Source: Comamonadaceae bacterium (lineage in GTDB: Bacteria; Pseudomonadota; Gammaproteobacteria; Burkholderiales; Burkholderiaceae_C). Taken from it: a DNA stretch of 51,406 nt. The DNA lies in NCBI GenBank assembly GCA_947476285.1, contig CANJPU010000034.1, positions 1 through 51,406 of the forward strand. The letters run 5' to 3'. The translations under genes were made by a program, and so were the position numbers. Positions 36,764-45,719 of this stretch are shown here, piece after piece. The stretch's first letter is position 1; every line of letters begins with the position of its first letter. The notes beneath the pieces are model-generated. The model did not search any database and had not been told where the DNA came from. It saw only the letters and a list, made by a program, of their open reading frames with translations.

Positions 36764-38035
36764 ATGAGGTTGCTGATAGATGAAGCCGCAGTGCAAACCG
36801 GCGCCCCCATTACGCCGGCGAGCGCCCAGTTTGATCCCTTTGCACCCGACTATGTGGCTGACCCCTACGCGAAGCTGCGCACGCTGCGCGAGAGCGAGCC
36901 CATCTTCTACTCGCCCGAGCTGTCCGCCTGGGTGGTGACCCGGCACGAAACCGTGCGCAACGTCATACGCGACGTGGCCCGCTTCTCCTCATCCATCGTC
37001 TCCGACCCGCTGCGCCCAATGTGCCCCAATGCCCGCAAGGTGCTGCAGGACGCCGCCTTCAACGTGCCCCCGCTGCTGGTGAACAACGACCCGCCGGACC
37101 ACTCCCGGGTGCGCCGCTTCATGGGCACGCCCTTCCAGATTCCACGCCTGAACGCGCTGGAGCCATTCACCCGCGAAACCGTGGGCCTGCACCTGGACCG
37201 CATGATGGCCGGGCCGCAGCCCGCCGACCTGGTCAAAGGCCTGACCTGGGACGTGCCCGCCCTGGTTCTGTTCAAGCTGATCGGCATTCCAGCCAGCGAT
37301 GTGGACCGCGTCAAAGGCTGGGCCGAGAGCCGCGTGGCGCTGACATCGGGCCGGCCCAGTGACGATGAGCAGGTGCGCCTGGCACGTGGCGCGGCTGAGT
37401 TCTACCAGTACTCTCTGGCCCTGGTCGAAGACAAGCTGCGCCACCCCACCGACGACTACACCAGTGATCTGATACGCCTGCGCGATGGCGACGATGCCAA
37501 GGCCAGCTTGAACGAAATCGCCGGGCATGTGTTCAACCTGCTGTTCGCCGGCCACGAAACCACCTCCAGCGCAGCGGCCAACACCTTTCTTGCGCTCTTG
37601 CAAAACCGCGAACAATGGCAGCGTCTGTGCGCAGGCGAAATCAAAGCCTCGCAAGTGGCCGAAGAAGGTCTGCGCTTTGAGCCGCCTGTGCAGGCCCGGC
37701 GCCGGCTGGTCAAGCAAGACGTGGAGCTAGAAGGCCACAAGATTCCCGCCGGATCCAAACTGTTCATCATGGTGGCATCGGCCAACCGCGACCCGCAGCG
37801 CTTTGAAGAGCCCGACCAGTTCTGCCCCGGCCGGCCCGATGTGCAGCAGCACCTGAGCTTTGGCGCTGGCATTCACCTGTGCATGGGCGCACCGCTGGCG
37901 CGGCAGGAGCTGTCGGTGATGCTCGATGAAGTCAGCCGCCGCATGCCGGGCCTGCGCATGGTGCCCGATCAAGCCCTGCTCTACACGCCCAACACATCGT
38001 TTCGCGGCTTGCGCAAGCTGCTGGTGTCCTGGTAG
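36764..38035 (+). CDS. Cytochrome P450
   Basis: The 423-residue soluble bacterial P450 has the I-helix oxygen-activation motif AGHETT (262-267), the K-helix E301-x-x-R304 and the haem-binding loop FGAGIHLCMGAPLAR with cysteine C373. No membrane anchor is present. GAAAGG is 8 nt before the ATG. No dedicated ferredoxin gene is adjacent; the reductase with a 2Fe-2S domain at the end of the same operon may serve. Hydroxylation of the pathway substrate is the likely job; family and substrate cannot be named. Confidence 0.95.
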   Translation: MRLLIDEAAVQTGAPITPASAQFDPFAPDYVADPYAKLRTLRESEPIFYSPELSAWVVTRHETVRNVIRDVARFSSSIVSDPLRPMCPNARKVLQDAAFNVPPLLVNNDPPDHSRVRRFMGTPFQIPRLNALEPFTRETVGLHLDRMMAGPQPADLVKGLTWDVPALVLFKLIGIPASDVDRVKGWAESRVALTSGRPSDDEQVRLARGAAEFYQYSLALVEDKLRHPTDDYTSDLIRLRDGDDAKASLNEIAGHVFNLLFAGHETTSSAAANTFLALLQNREQWQRLCAGEIKASQVAEEGLRFEPPVQARRRLVKQDVELEGHKIPAGSKLFIMVASANRDPQRFEEPDQFCPGRPDVQQHLSFGAGIHLCMGAPLARQELSVMLDEVSRRMPGLRMVPDQALLYTPNTSFRGLRKLLVSW

Positions 38036-38067
38036 ATCACCGCACAACACATTGAGGAGACGGACAC

Positions 38068-39051
38068 ATGTCGATCGAGAAATGTCTGAGAAAATTTCTG
38101 CCCTGGGCAAGCGCGATGGCCCTGTGCCTTGCGGCAAGCCAAAGTGCCTGGGCAGCCTACCCAGAACGCGTGATCAAGCTGATCGTGCCCTTCGCACCAG
38201 GAGCCGGCACCGACATCGCCACCCGCATGATCGTGCCGGCACTGGAGCGTGAGCTGGGCGCCAAGCTGGTACTGGAGAACAGATCCGGCGCGGGCGGCGA
38301 CATCGGCAACGAGTTCGCATCCAAGGCCGCGCCCGACGGCTACACCATCGTGGTCAACAGCTCCAACCTGCTGCTCGCGCCCTTGCTGCGCAAGGAGGCC
38401 AAGTACAGCCTGGACGCCGACTTCGCGCCCATCGCCCGCTTCGCCACCGCGCAGATGGTGATGGTCGCCAGCCCCACACGGCTGACTGCCCGCAACATCC
38501 TGGAGCTGGTTGACTATTCCAAGAAGAGCGGGAGCAAGCTCAACTTCGGCTCTGCCGGTGCCGGCGCGCCACCTGATCTGCTGGCCGAGATACTGCGCCT
38601 GCGCACTGGCCTCAACTATGAGCCCATCGCCTACCGCGGCATGGCCCCTGCCCTGGCCGATCTGCTGGGCGGCAGCATCGATTTCACCCACCCATCCATG
38701 TTGGCCGTCAAGCAGCACATCGAAACGGGCAAGATGCGTGCGATTGCCGTCACCGGATCACAGCGCATGGGCATCGCGCCCACCGTGCCCACCTTCGCAG
38801 AAAGTGGCATCGACGTATCGCCCATGGCCAACGGCACCTGGTGGGGCCTGTTCGCCCCGGCCGGCACGCCAGAGGCGATCATCGCCACCCTGAGCCAGGC
38901 AATCAACCGCGCGGTGTCCGACCCCGAGACACGCAAGAAGCTGGAAGAAGGCGGCTACGGCGCCGCCTACCTCGCACCGCCAGAGTTCGCCGCCGAGCTG
39001 CGCCAGGAGGTCAACACCTGGAAGGCGCTGACGCCGCAGTTCAAGAAGTAG
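38068..39051 (+). CDS. Bug-family substrate-binding protein
   Basis: This 327-residue exported receptor has a signal peptide ending QSAWA, then AYPERVIKLIVPFAPGAGTDIATRMI, the LENRSGAGGDIGNEFASKAAPDGYT region and LFAPAGTPEAIIATL. It is the second gene of the middle operon, 32 bp after the P450, with GAGGAG before its ATG. It is one of four Bug genes in the block, again without a permease. Confidence 0.93.
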   Translation: MSIEKCLRKFLPWASAMALCLAASQSAWAAYPERVIKLIVPFAPGAGTDIATRMIVPALERELGAKLVLENRSGAGGDIGNEFASKAAPDGYTIVVNSSNLLLAPLLRKEAKYSLDADFAPIARFATAQMVMVASPTRLTARNILELVDYSKKSGSKLNFGSAGAGAPPDLLAEILRLRTGLNYEPIAYRGMAPALADLLGGSIDFTHPSMLAVKQHIETGKMRAIAVTGSQRMGIAPTVPTFAESGIDVSPMANGTWWGLFAPAGTPEAIIATLSQAINRAVSDPETRKKLEEGGYGAAYLAPPEFAAELRQEVNTWKALTPQFKK

Positions 39052-39163
39052 AGCTCATCCGCGCAATCTCTCGGGTCCAATCGACAGGGCAAGTTCGTCG
39101 TCCCGAGCTCGGCTCGGATCGCAGGCCTGCGCGCGATTTACGCAGGCGCCATTTCATGATTTA

Positions 39164-39178
39164 ATCGACCGAGTCAAT
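39164..39178. promoter_or_regulatory. Candidate operator between a Bug gene and a crotonase
   Basis: ATCGAC-CGA-GTCAAT is a near-perfect inverted repeat (one mismatch in six per arm) in a 206-bp gap before the crotonase gene. GACC/GGTC-type half-sites resemble TetR-family operators of acyl-CoA genes, but no regulator gene is nearby, so the assignment is tentative. It could mark a separate promoter for the last five genes of the middle unit. Confidence 0.35.
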
Positions 39179-39257
39179 TGTTAGACCATAGAAGGAAGTT
39201 GTCAGATGGGTCCGCTCCGTGAGGGGCGCGCGTCGTCAAAATCCGAAGGAGATCGCC

Positions 39258-40124
39258 TTGGAATTGAAAGTCACCGACTATGCGGTCAATGAAGCGGGCG
39301 TGGCCACGGTGCGCTTCAACCGCCCGGGCCGTGGCAATTCATGGACCGGCCGCATGAATGCCGAATACCGCTGGATCATGACCACGCTGGACAACGACCC
39401 AGCGGTGCGGGTCATCGTGGTGACGGGCGCTGGCAATCAATTTTGCGTGGGCGCGGACTTCAAGGCGCTGGATCATTACGCGCAGACCAACGAAGACTAT
39501 GTGGCCAGCGTCTCAGCCAACGATTTTTCCAAGCCGGGCCATGGCGTGCGACCCGAATACGACCACGACATCGTCTGGCACTGGGGTTTGAAAAAGCCGG
39601 TGATCGCGGCGATCAACGGCGCATGCGCCGGCATGGCAATGGCCATCGCCGGGTTCTGCGATTTTCGGTATGCCGCTGCCGGGGCAAAAATCACCACCGC
39701 TGCGGCCAAGATCGGCTTGCCCGCCGAATACGGCCTGAGCTGGCTGCTACCGCGCATCGTCGGCCTGACGCACGCGGCCGATCTGCTGTACACCGGGCGC
39801 ATCGTGCTGGCCCAAGAGGCCTACAGAATGGGTTTTCTGAATGACGTTTTCCCGCCGGAGGAGTTTCAGGCCAAGGTCGCAGAAATCGCCAAATCATTGG
39901 CCTTGTCTTTGTCGCCCATGGCAGCGGCAGTGACCAAGCGCCAGCTCTACGCAGAGCTGATGAGTGACGATGTCGGTGCCTCGGTGGAGGACTCCAAGCG
40001 ATTCATTGAAGTCATGATGAAAACGCCGGACTTCAAGGAAGGCTCGCGCGCCTTGCAAGAGCGCAGAGCGGCCAAGTTCGCCGCCTTGCCCGCCGATGCG
40101 GCCATCCCTGCGCCCAGAAAATGA
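39258..40124 (+). CDS. Enoyl-CoA hydratase/isomerase family protein
   Basis: The product has 288 residues with a TTG start at 39258, chosen because AAGGAG lies 6 nt before it. A GTG at 39219 lacks a ribosome-binding site. The crotonase fold shows VGADFKALDHY, NGACAGMAMAIAGFCDFRYA and IGLPAEYGLSWLLPR, the last with a glutamate at the active-site position. It probably hydrates or isomerises an enoyl-CoA from the CoA-transferase step. A Bug gene follows after 35 bp. Confidence 0.88.
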   Translation: MELKVTDYAVNEAGVATVRFNRPGRGNSWTGRMNAEYRWIMTTLDNDPAVRVIVVTGAGNQFCVGADFKALDHYAQTNEDYVASVSANDFSKPGHGVRPEYDHDIVWHWGLKKPVIAAINGACAGMAMAIAGFCDFRYAAAGAKITTAAAKIGLPAEYGLSWLLPRIVGLTHAADLLYTGRIVLAQEAYRMGFLNDVFPPEEFQAKVAEIAKSLALSLSPMAAAVTKRQLYAELMSDDVGASVEDSKRFIEVMMKTPDFKEGSRALQERRAAKFAALPADAAIPAPRK

Positions 40125-40159
40125 AAAGCCAAACCTCAACGCACAGCTGAAAGGCAAAT

Positions 40160-41128
40160 ATGAAATCAATTCAACAGAAGGCGGCAGTGTTCGCCCTCTT
40201 CATGGCCTTATGCGGCACCGCCTTCGCACAGGCGTGGCCTTCCAAGCCCGTCCACATCATTGTGCCGGTGGGCGCCGGCACCTTCGGCGACATTCTGGCC
40301 AGGATGGTGTCCGATGAACTGCAGGCCGTGTTCAAGCAGCCCTTCGTGGTGGAGAACAAGGCGGGTGCATCAGGCATCATCGCCGCGGACTTTGTGGCCA
40401 AGTCAGCGCCCGACGGCTACACCTTGCTGGTCATGACCAATTCGGCCCATTCGGCCAATCCGTATCTGTTCAAGAAGTTGCCCTACGAGCCAATCAAGGA
40501 CTTCACCGCCATCGCCCGCCTTTGCTATGTGCCCTTCATGCTGGTCGTGGGCCAGGATTCTCCCATCCAGTCCCTGGGCGATCTGGTGGCGCGCGGCAAG
40601 GCCAACCCTGGCAAGCTGAGCTATGGCTATGGAAACACCACCGGTCAGGTGGCTGCGGCGGCGCTGAGCTCGCTCACTGGCATGAACGCAGTGGCCGTGC
40701 CCTACAAGACCACTCCTGCGGCCATGACCGAACTCATCGGCGGGCGCATCGACTTTCTGTTCGTTGACGCGGGCTCCAGTGCATCGCTGCTCAAGTCGGG
40801 CCGGTTGCGCGCCATCGGCGTGACATCCGAAACGCGCAGCGCGCTGCTGCCCGATGTGCCCACAATTGAAGAAGGTGCGAAGTTGTCCGGCTTTTCTGTA
40901 GCAGCATGGGCCGGGCTGGGCGCGCCCGCTGGCCTGCCCAGTGACATCGCCACCAAGATCAGCAACGCCATGCTCGATCTGGCCAAGCGCAAGAGCTTCG
41001 CCGAGAGGCTCTCTGCGATGGGCGCTGAGCCCGCGCCCGCATCGGTCACCGAATTCAACCCCTACCTGGTGCGCCAGCTTGCAATCTGGGCACAAAAAAT
41101 CAAGGAGGCCGGCGTTGAACCCCAATGA
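40160..41128 (+). CDS. Bug-family substrate-binding protein
   Basis: The 322-residue protein has a signal peptide ending TAFAQA, then WPSKPVHIIVPVGAGTFGDILARM, VVENKAGASGIIAADFVAK and GLGAPAGLPSDIATKI. It is the fourth Bug protein in this block. The 3' end overlaps the CoA-transferase start (TTG at 41115) by 14 bases, so translation is likely coupled. Confidence 0.93.
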   Translation: MKSIQQKAAVFALFMALCGTAFAQAWPSKPVHIIVPVGAGTFGDILARMVSDELQAVFKQPFVVENKAGASGIIAADFVAKSAPDGYTLLVMTNSAHSANPYLFKKLPYEPIKDFTAIARLCYVPFMLVVGQDSPIQSLGDLVARGKANPGKLSYGYGNTTGQVAAAALSSLTGMNAVAVPYKTTPAAMTELIGGRIDFLFVDAGSSASLLKSGRLRAIGVTSETRSALLPDVPTIEEGAKLSGFSVAAWAGLGAPAGLPSDIATKISNAMLDLAKRKSFAERLSAMGAEPAPASVTEFNPYLVRQLAIWAQKIKEAGVEPQ

Positions 41129-42353
41129 ACCGAGGTCCATACTCGACGGCATCAAGGTGCTGGACATCTCGCGCATTGTTGCCGGGCCCTTGTGTACCCA
41201 GTCTCTGGCGGACATGGGCGCCACCGTCTACAAGGTGGAGCGGCCCCATGTGGGCGATGACATGCGGCACATCCCGCAGACGCTCACCCTGCCCGACGGC
41301 ACGCCTTCGGGCGATTCCACCGCTTACCTGTCGGTCAATCGGGGCAAGCATTCGATCTCGCTGGACATCAGCCGGCCGCAAGGGCAGAAAATTGTGCGTG
41401 AGCTGGCCGCCAAGTGCGACGTGTTTGTCGAGAACTACAAAGGCGGCAACCTCGCACGTTATGGCCTTGACTACGACAACATCAAGCGGGTCAACCCGGG
41501 CATCGTCTATTGCTCTATCAGCGGCTTCGGGCAAGATGGGCCGCTGGCGTCCCAGCCCGGTTACGACCCGATCTTTCAGGCCATCTCGGGCATCATGAGC
41601 ACCTGCGGCCATCCGGTGGACGAACCCAATGGCGGCCCGGTGCGCTCGACCATCCCGTTCATCGACGTGATGACAGGCATGACAGCCACCACAGCCATTT
41701 TGGGCGCCCTGTATCACCGCAAGAATGGCGGCGAGGGGCAGTTCCTGGATATTGCGTTGCTTGACGTCGCACTGGCCGCAGCCGCAGTGCCCTATGGGCA
41801 GACCTACCTGTCCACCGGCAATTCACCCAAGCTGATTGGCAACAAGAGCGCCCTGTTCTCTCCATCCAACTGCTATCCCTGCGCCGGCGGCGGCTTCATC
41901 TTGATTCAGGTGGGCAACGAGGCGCAATGGAAAAGAATGTGCGCGGTGCTGCAGCGCCCCGACTGGCTGAGTGACCCGCGCTTTGTCACCAACAAAGAGC
42001 GCATGCTCAACATCGTCGAACTGCATCGCCAATTGACCGAGATGACCCGAGCCCGAGACGCGCAGGAGCTGGCGCAGGCGCTGGGCGACGCTGATGTGCC
42101 CTGCGGGCCGGTCAACAGTTTTGCGCAGGCATTCGACAGCCCACAAGTCAAGCACCGTGGCATTCGCATGGAGCTGAACGATCCTGTGCGCGGCCCCATG
42201 CCCTACGTGCGAAGTCCGCTGCGCTTTTCGGCAACGCCGCTTCGTTACCGGCCGGCCCCCGCGCTGGGCGCCGACACGGTCGCGGTCCTGCAGGCCGAGT
42301 TGGGCCTGGACGACCAGGCGATTGCCAGACTGAAGGCCGACAAATTGATCTGA
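41115..42353 (+). CDS. CaiB/BaiF (family III) CoA-transferase
   Basis: The product has 412 residues from a TTG start at 41115 with AAGGAGG 6 nt upstream. Family III fold: DISRIVAGPLCTQSLADMGA, ENYKGGNLARYGLDY, SGFGQDGP, and the catalytic aspartate D151 in GYDPIFQAISG (equivalent to the aspartate of formyl-CoA transferase). It transfers CoA to a carboxylate substrate and starts CoA-dependent steps. Overlapping the Bug gene by 14 bases, it is clearly part of the middle operon. Confidence 0.93.
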   Translation: MNPNEPRSILDGIKVLDISRIVAGPLCTQSLADMGATVYKVERPHVGDDMRHIPQTLTLPDGTPSGDSTAYLSVNRGKHSISLDISRPQGQKIVRELAAKCDVFVENYKGGNLARYGLDYDNIKRVNPGIVYCSISGFGQDGPLASQPGYDPIFQAISGIMSTCGHPVDEPNGGPVRSTIPFIDVMTGMTATTAILGALYHRKNGGEGQFLDIALLDVALAAAAVPYGQTYLSTGNSPKLIGNKSALFSPSNCYPCAGGGFILIQVGNEAQWKRMCAVLQRPDWLSDPRFVTNKERMLNIVELHRQLTEMTRARDAQELAQALGDADVPCGPVNSFAQAFDSPQVKHRGIRMELNDPVRGPMPYVRSPLRFSATPLRYRPAPALGADTVAVLQAELGLDDQAIARLKADKLI

Positions 42354-42533
42354 GTAGAGCCATCGCGTTGACATCCACGCCAGGCCGGCCGTCCTGCTTG
42401 CCAGGGGCGTCGTCTCGGCGATTGTCGGCCTTGCGGCCATTGCATCTGGGTGATGCCTGCCCTTAGCAGATGCCCGGTTGACGCCGCCGCTCAGCAAGGA
42501 AGAATCGACGATGATGGAGCCCAGGAGCAGAAC

Positions 42534-43415
42534 TTGACCATTTCCAGCAACTTGAAATCGCAGGTTCGTGCGTTGGGCGTGGGCTTTGACCCCACGATCC
42601 AGATCGCCACTCAGAAGATCTACAGGCCGCACCTGGACATGAGCCCAGCACAAGAGCGGCTTGATGTCGAATACGGCGCCGACCCTCGCCAGCGTCTTGA
42701 CCTGTATCTGCCCGAGCACACCGCCAGTGCGGTGGTCGTGTTCGTCCATGGCGGCGGCTTCATCGGGGGCAGCAAGAACGAGGACGGAACTTTCTATGTC
42801 AACGTCGGCCGATTTCTGGCCCGCAACGGCTTTGCGGCGGTGCTGCCGAGCTATCGTCTTGCGCCCGCTTTTGCCTGGCCTTGCGCTGCACACGATGTGC
42901 GTGACTCAGTTTCCTGGGCGCGCGATCACGTACCCGGTGCAGGCGCAGCACAGCTTCCCTTGATCGTGATCGGGCAATCGGCCGGTGCAAGCCATGTTGC
43001 CTCGTGGTTGTTCGACCATCCAACGCGGGCCGCGCCCTTGGGGCCGGTGGCAGGCGTGATGCTGATGAGCGGGTACTACAAGGCAGTTGCGCCGCTGGCG
43101 CCCAACCTGGCGGCGTACTTCGGCGATGACCCCGCGCAGTACGCTCGCCGATCACCGCTGACGCATGTGGCCAAGACCGACATTCCAATATGGCTGAGCG
43201 TGGCCCAGTACGATCCAGGCATCATTGCCGCACGCAGCTTTGAAATGGCGCAGGCCCTTTGCGTTTGCAACGGCCGCAGCCCCGAGTTTGCTTATCTGCG
43301 GGGGCACAATCATGTGTCCACCGTCATGAGCCTGGGATCGCCCCATGACGACTGCGCCGACCAGATGCTGGCATTCCTGCGATCATTGGCAAGTCCGCAC
43401 ATCCAAAACGAGTGA
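42534..43415 (+). CDS. Alpha/beta hydrolase fold carboxylesterase
   Basis: The product has 293 residues from a TTG at 42534 with AGGAGC 6 nt before it; a GTG at 42450 has no such site. The fold shows the oxyanion motif HGGG (72-75), nucleophile elbow GQSAG with S149, D227 in QYDPGI and H258 or H260 in RGHNHVS. This is the HSL/BD-FAE-like esterase pattern, which also includes kynurenine formamidases. It likely opens an ester, lactone or thioester of the pathway. The 180 bp before it holds no other gene. Confidence 0.88.
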   Translation: MTISSNLKSQVRALGVGFDPTIQIATQKIYRPHLDMSPAQERLDVEYGADPRQRLDLYLPEHTASAVVVFVHGGGFIGGSKNEDGTFYVNVGRFLARNGFAAVLPSYRLAPAFAWPCAAHDVRDSVSWARDHVPGAGAAQLPLIVIGQSAGASHVASWLFDHPTRAAPLGPVAGVMLMSGYYKAVAPLAPNLAAYFGDDPAQYARRSPLTHVAKTDIPIWLSVAQYDPGIIAARSFEMAQALCVCNGRSPEFAYLRGHNHVSTVMSLGSPHDDCADQMLAFLRSLASPHIQNE

Positions 43416-43439
43416 CATCTCATCACCTGTAATCCGCCA

Positions 43440-44393
43440 ATGAACACCCTGGAAGTCAAGGTTCACGCCATTCGGCTCGAAGCCGGCAGCATCCATTCAT
43501 TCGAGCTTCGCGCCATCCATGGCGCCAGCTTGCCTGCATTCACGGCGGGTGCGCATGTGGAGGTGCATATGTCGGAGCACCTGCAGCGCAGCTACTCGCT
43601 GGCCAATTCGCCAGGCGAGAGCGACCGCTATGAGATTGCAGTGAACAAAGAGCCCTCAGGCCGAGGCGGGTCGCGTTACATGCACGAGCAGGTGCGCGTT
43701 GGCCAGATTCTTCGCATCAGCGAACCTCGCAACAACTTCGAGCTCAATGAATCGGCGCAGCACACAGTATTGATTGCTGGAGGCATCGGCGTGACACCCC
43801 TGCGCTCCATGATCGCGCGCCTGCAAACTCTGGGCGCCGGATGGACGCTTTACTACTGCGGGCGCGAACGCGGATCCATGGCCTACCTGCCGCAGCTGCA
43901 GCAACTGGCTGACCAAGGTGCCAACATCCATTTCAATGTGGACTCTGAAAACGGCGGCCGCTTCCTTGACATGGCCCAGGTGATTGGTTCAGCGCCGGCA
44001 AACTCGCACTTCTACTGCTGCGGACCCAAGCCCATGCTGAGCGCATTCGAGGCGGCAACATCCGGCATGGCCTCAGAACGCGTTCACGTCGAGTACTTCA
44101 CCGCCAAAGAGGCTGCGGCTGCCGATGGCGGCTTCGTGGTGCAGTTGGTGCGCTCTGGGCGCACCATTCCGATTGTGGTGGGCAAGAGCATTCTCGATAC
44201 GCTGCTCGACGCAGGGGTGGACGTCCCGTTCTCGTGCATGGATGGCATCTGTGGCTCGTGCGAGGTGCGGGTCTTGGCCGGCATTCCAGACCACCGCGAC
44301 TCCATCCTCTCGCAGGCAGAGCGCGACGCCAACGACAAAATGCTGGTCTGCTGTTCGGGCTCGAAAAGCGAGACCTTGGTGCTGGATCTTTGA
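43440..44393 (+). CDS. Oxygenase reductase (FMN/NAD and 2Fe-2S, VanB/phthalate type)
   Basis: This 317-residue electron-transfer protein has a flavin domain with RSYSLAN (50-56), NAD-binding GGIGVTP (114-120), CGPKPML, and a C-terminal plant-type ferredoxin with C266, C271, C274 and C304. This is the order of class IA reductases such as VanB and phthalate dioxygenase reductase. It takes electrons from NAD(P)H to an oxygenase. It is the last gene of the middle operon and ends 9 bp from the convergent Rieske oxygenase gene, its most obvious partner. Confidence 0.94.
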   Translation: MNTLEVKVHAIRLEAGSIHSFELRAIHGASLPAFTAGAHVEVHMSEHLQRSYSLANSPGESDRYEIAVNKEPSGRGGSRYMHEQVRVGQILRISEPRNNFELNESAQHTVLIAGGIGVTPLRSMIARLQTLGAGWTLYYCGRERGSMAYLPQLQQLADQGANIHFNVDSENGGRFLDMAQVIGSAPANSHFYCCGPKPMLSAFEAATSGMASERVHVEYFTAKEAAAADGGFVVQLVRSGRTIPIVVGKSILDTLLDAGVDVPFSCMDGICGSCEVRVLAGIPDHRDSILSQAERDANDKMLVCCSGSKSETLVLDL

Positions 44394-44402
44394 TTCCCGC
44401 GA

Positions 44403-45683
44403 TCACTCCTGACGCGCGTGATGCCCCGGTGCAAGTTCCTGCCACCGAGAATCCACTGGCAGGTTTTCATCGCACGCCATGACACCCGCCAGATCCGCCC
44501 TCACGCCAATCGGGTCCTGCCCGGCTTGAAGCCGACGCACCGAATCAAGCAACTGCCGCCTTGCCCGAACGATGGCTGCATCCGCGCCAACCAGGTGCTC
44601 GGTGCTGCGATCGACAATCGGCCCCGGTGACATCGACATGGCCAGGTCTTCCATCACCACGCCCGGAATGCCCGACCAGTTGTCCTTCATGGCACTTCGG
44701 TCTTGGCCGAAGCGGTTCTCCCAGGTGCCGATGTAGCGTCGGTTGACGAAATCCACCAACATGGGATTGGTGCGTCCGCGAAGCTCTTCATAGCGGCTCA
44801 TGTCGAAGCCCGCACCGTCGGTGCGATAACCAACGCTGATGGTTCTGGTGTTTTCGTCGTCAATGGGCACTTCGAACAGCACCGTCTGCAAGGCGCGCGC
44901 AGGGATGATGCGGGTGGAAGGCATCACGATGGGCACGATGCGGATGTTGTGCATCGCTTTGCCGCCCTCGGGTGGCAGCGCACGAATGGCCGCATAGTGA
45001 AATCCGAATTCGGTGTCCTCGACATCAAGCTCGGGGGCCAGCTCAGCGGTGGCCAGTGCAGCGGGGTTCTCTTCGTCTGTGTTGACATTGAACTGACCGT
45101 CCATCCAACCTGGCCGAGCGAAGTCCGAATGCAAGATGCCAACATGCGAAGTATCCGCGCCCCCTTCGAGTACCTGCATGTAGTTCGACCCTGAGTCGAG
45201 CCGAACCACTTTCAGATTTTCGCGCGGGATGCTCAGGAAACGCCACTTTGGGAATGGCGGCTCTTTGTCGGCTGGCCCCATGTAGGCCCAGATCAGGCCG
45301 CCCGCTTCTCGCGCCTGATAAGCACGGGCGCGAAGTCGCTGGCGCACCCGCACATCCTTGGTGTTTGGCGTTTCATGCACCGTGCCGTCCAGGCCGAACT
45401 TCCAGCCGTGATAGAGGCAGCGGATGCCATCGTCCTCCACGCGCCCGAGCGCGAGTGAGACGCGCCGGTGCAGGCACCATTCCTCCAGCAGCCCCAGCCG
45501 CCCCGTGTTGTCTCGGAAGGCAACTAGCTGCTCGCCCAGAATGCGCAGGCGCACCGGCTGGCACCCGGGAGAGGGCAAGTCCTCGGCCAGCATCACTGGG
45601 TTCCAGAATCGGCGAAACACTTCGCCCGCCGGTGCACCAGGACCCACGCGACACAACAACTCATTGTCGGCTTTGCTCAGCAT
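44403..45683 (-). CDS. Rieske [2Fe-2S] aromatic ring-hydroxylating/demethylating oxygenase
   Basis: The 426-residue oxygenase has a Rieske site C70-x-H72 (WCLHRRVSLALG) and C89-x2-H92 (CLYHGWKF), and a mononuclear iron site H180/H185 in ADTSHVGILHSD with bridging D177. The sequence type (single large subunit, no small subunit nearby) fits homomultimeric phthalate/vanillate/toluate-type oxygenases. It is the last gene of the rightmost operon and is convergent with its probable reductase. Substrate unknown. Confidence 0.94.
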   Translation of the reverse strand: MLSKADNELLCRVGPGAPAGEVFRRFWNPVMLAEDLPSPGCQPVRLRILGEQLVAFRDNTGRLGLLEEWCLHRRVSLALGRVEDDGIRCLYHGWKFGLDGTVHETPNTKDVRVRQRLRARAYQAREAGGLIWAYMGPADKEPPFPKWRFLSIPRENLKVVRLDSGSNYMQVLEGGADTSHVGILHSDFARPGWMDGQFNVNTDEENPAALATAELAPELDVEDTEFGFHYAAIRALPPEGGKAMHNIRIVPIVMPSTRIIPARALQTVLFEVPIDDENTRTISVGYRTDGAGFDMSRYEELRGRTNPMLVDFVNRRYIGTWENRFGQDRSAMKDNWSGIPGVVMEDLAMSMSPGPIVDRSTEHLVGADAAIVRARRQLLDSVRRLQAGQDPIGVRADLAGVMACDENLPVDSRWQELAPGHHARQE

Positions 45684-45719
45684 GTCTTACCCTTCCGTTC
45701 AGGACGTGCTCAATCTCGA

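Noticed and set aside
41823..42893. Minus-strand frame of 356 codons
   Set aside because: Antisense to the CoA-transferase end and the hydrolase start; no motifs.
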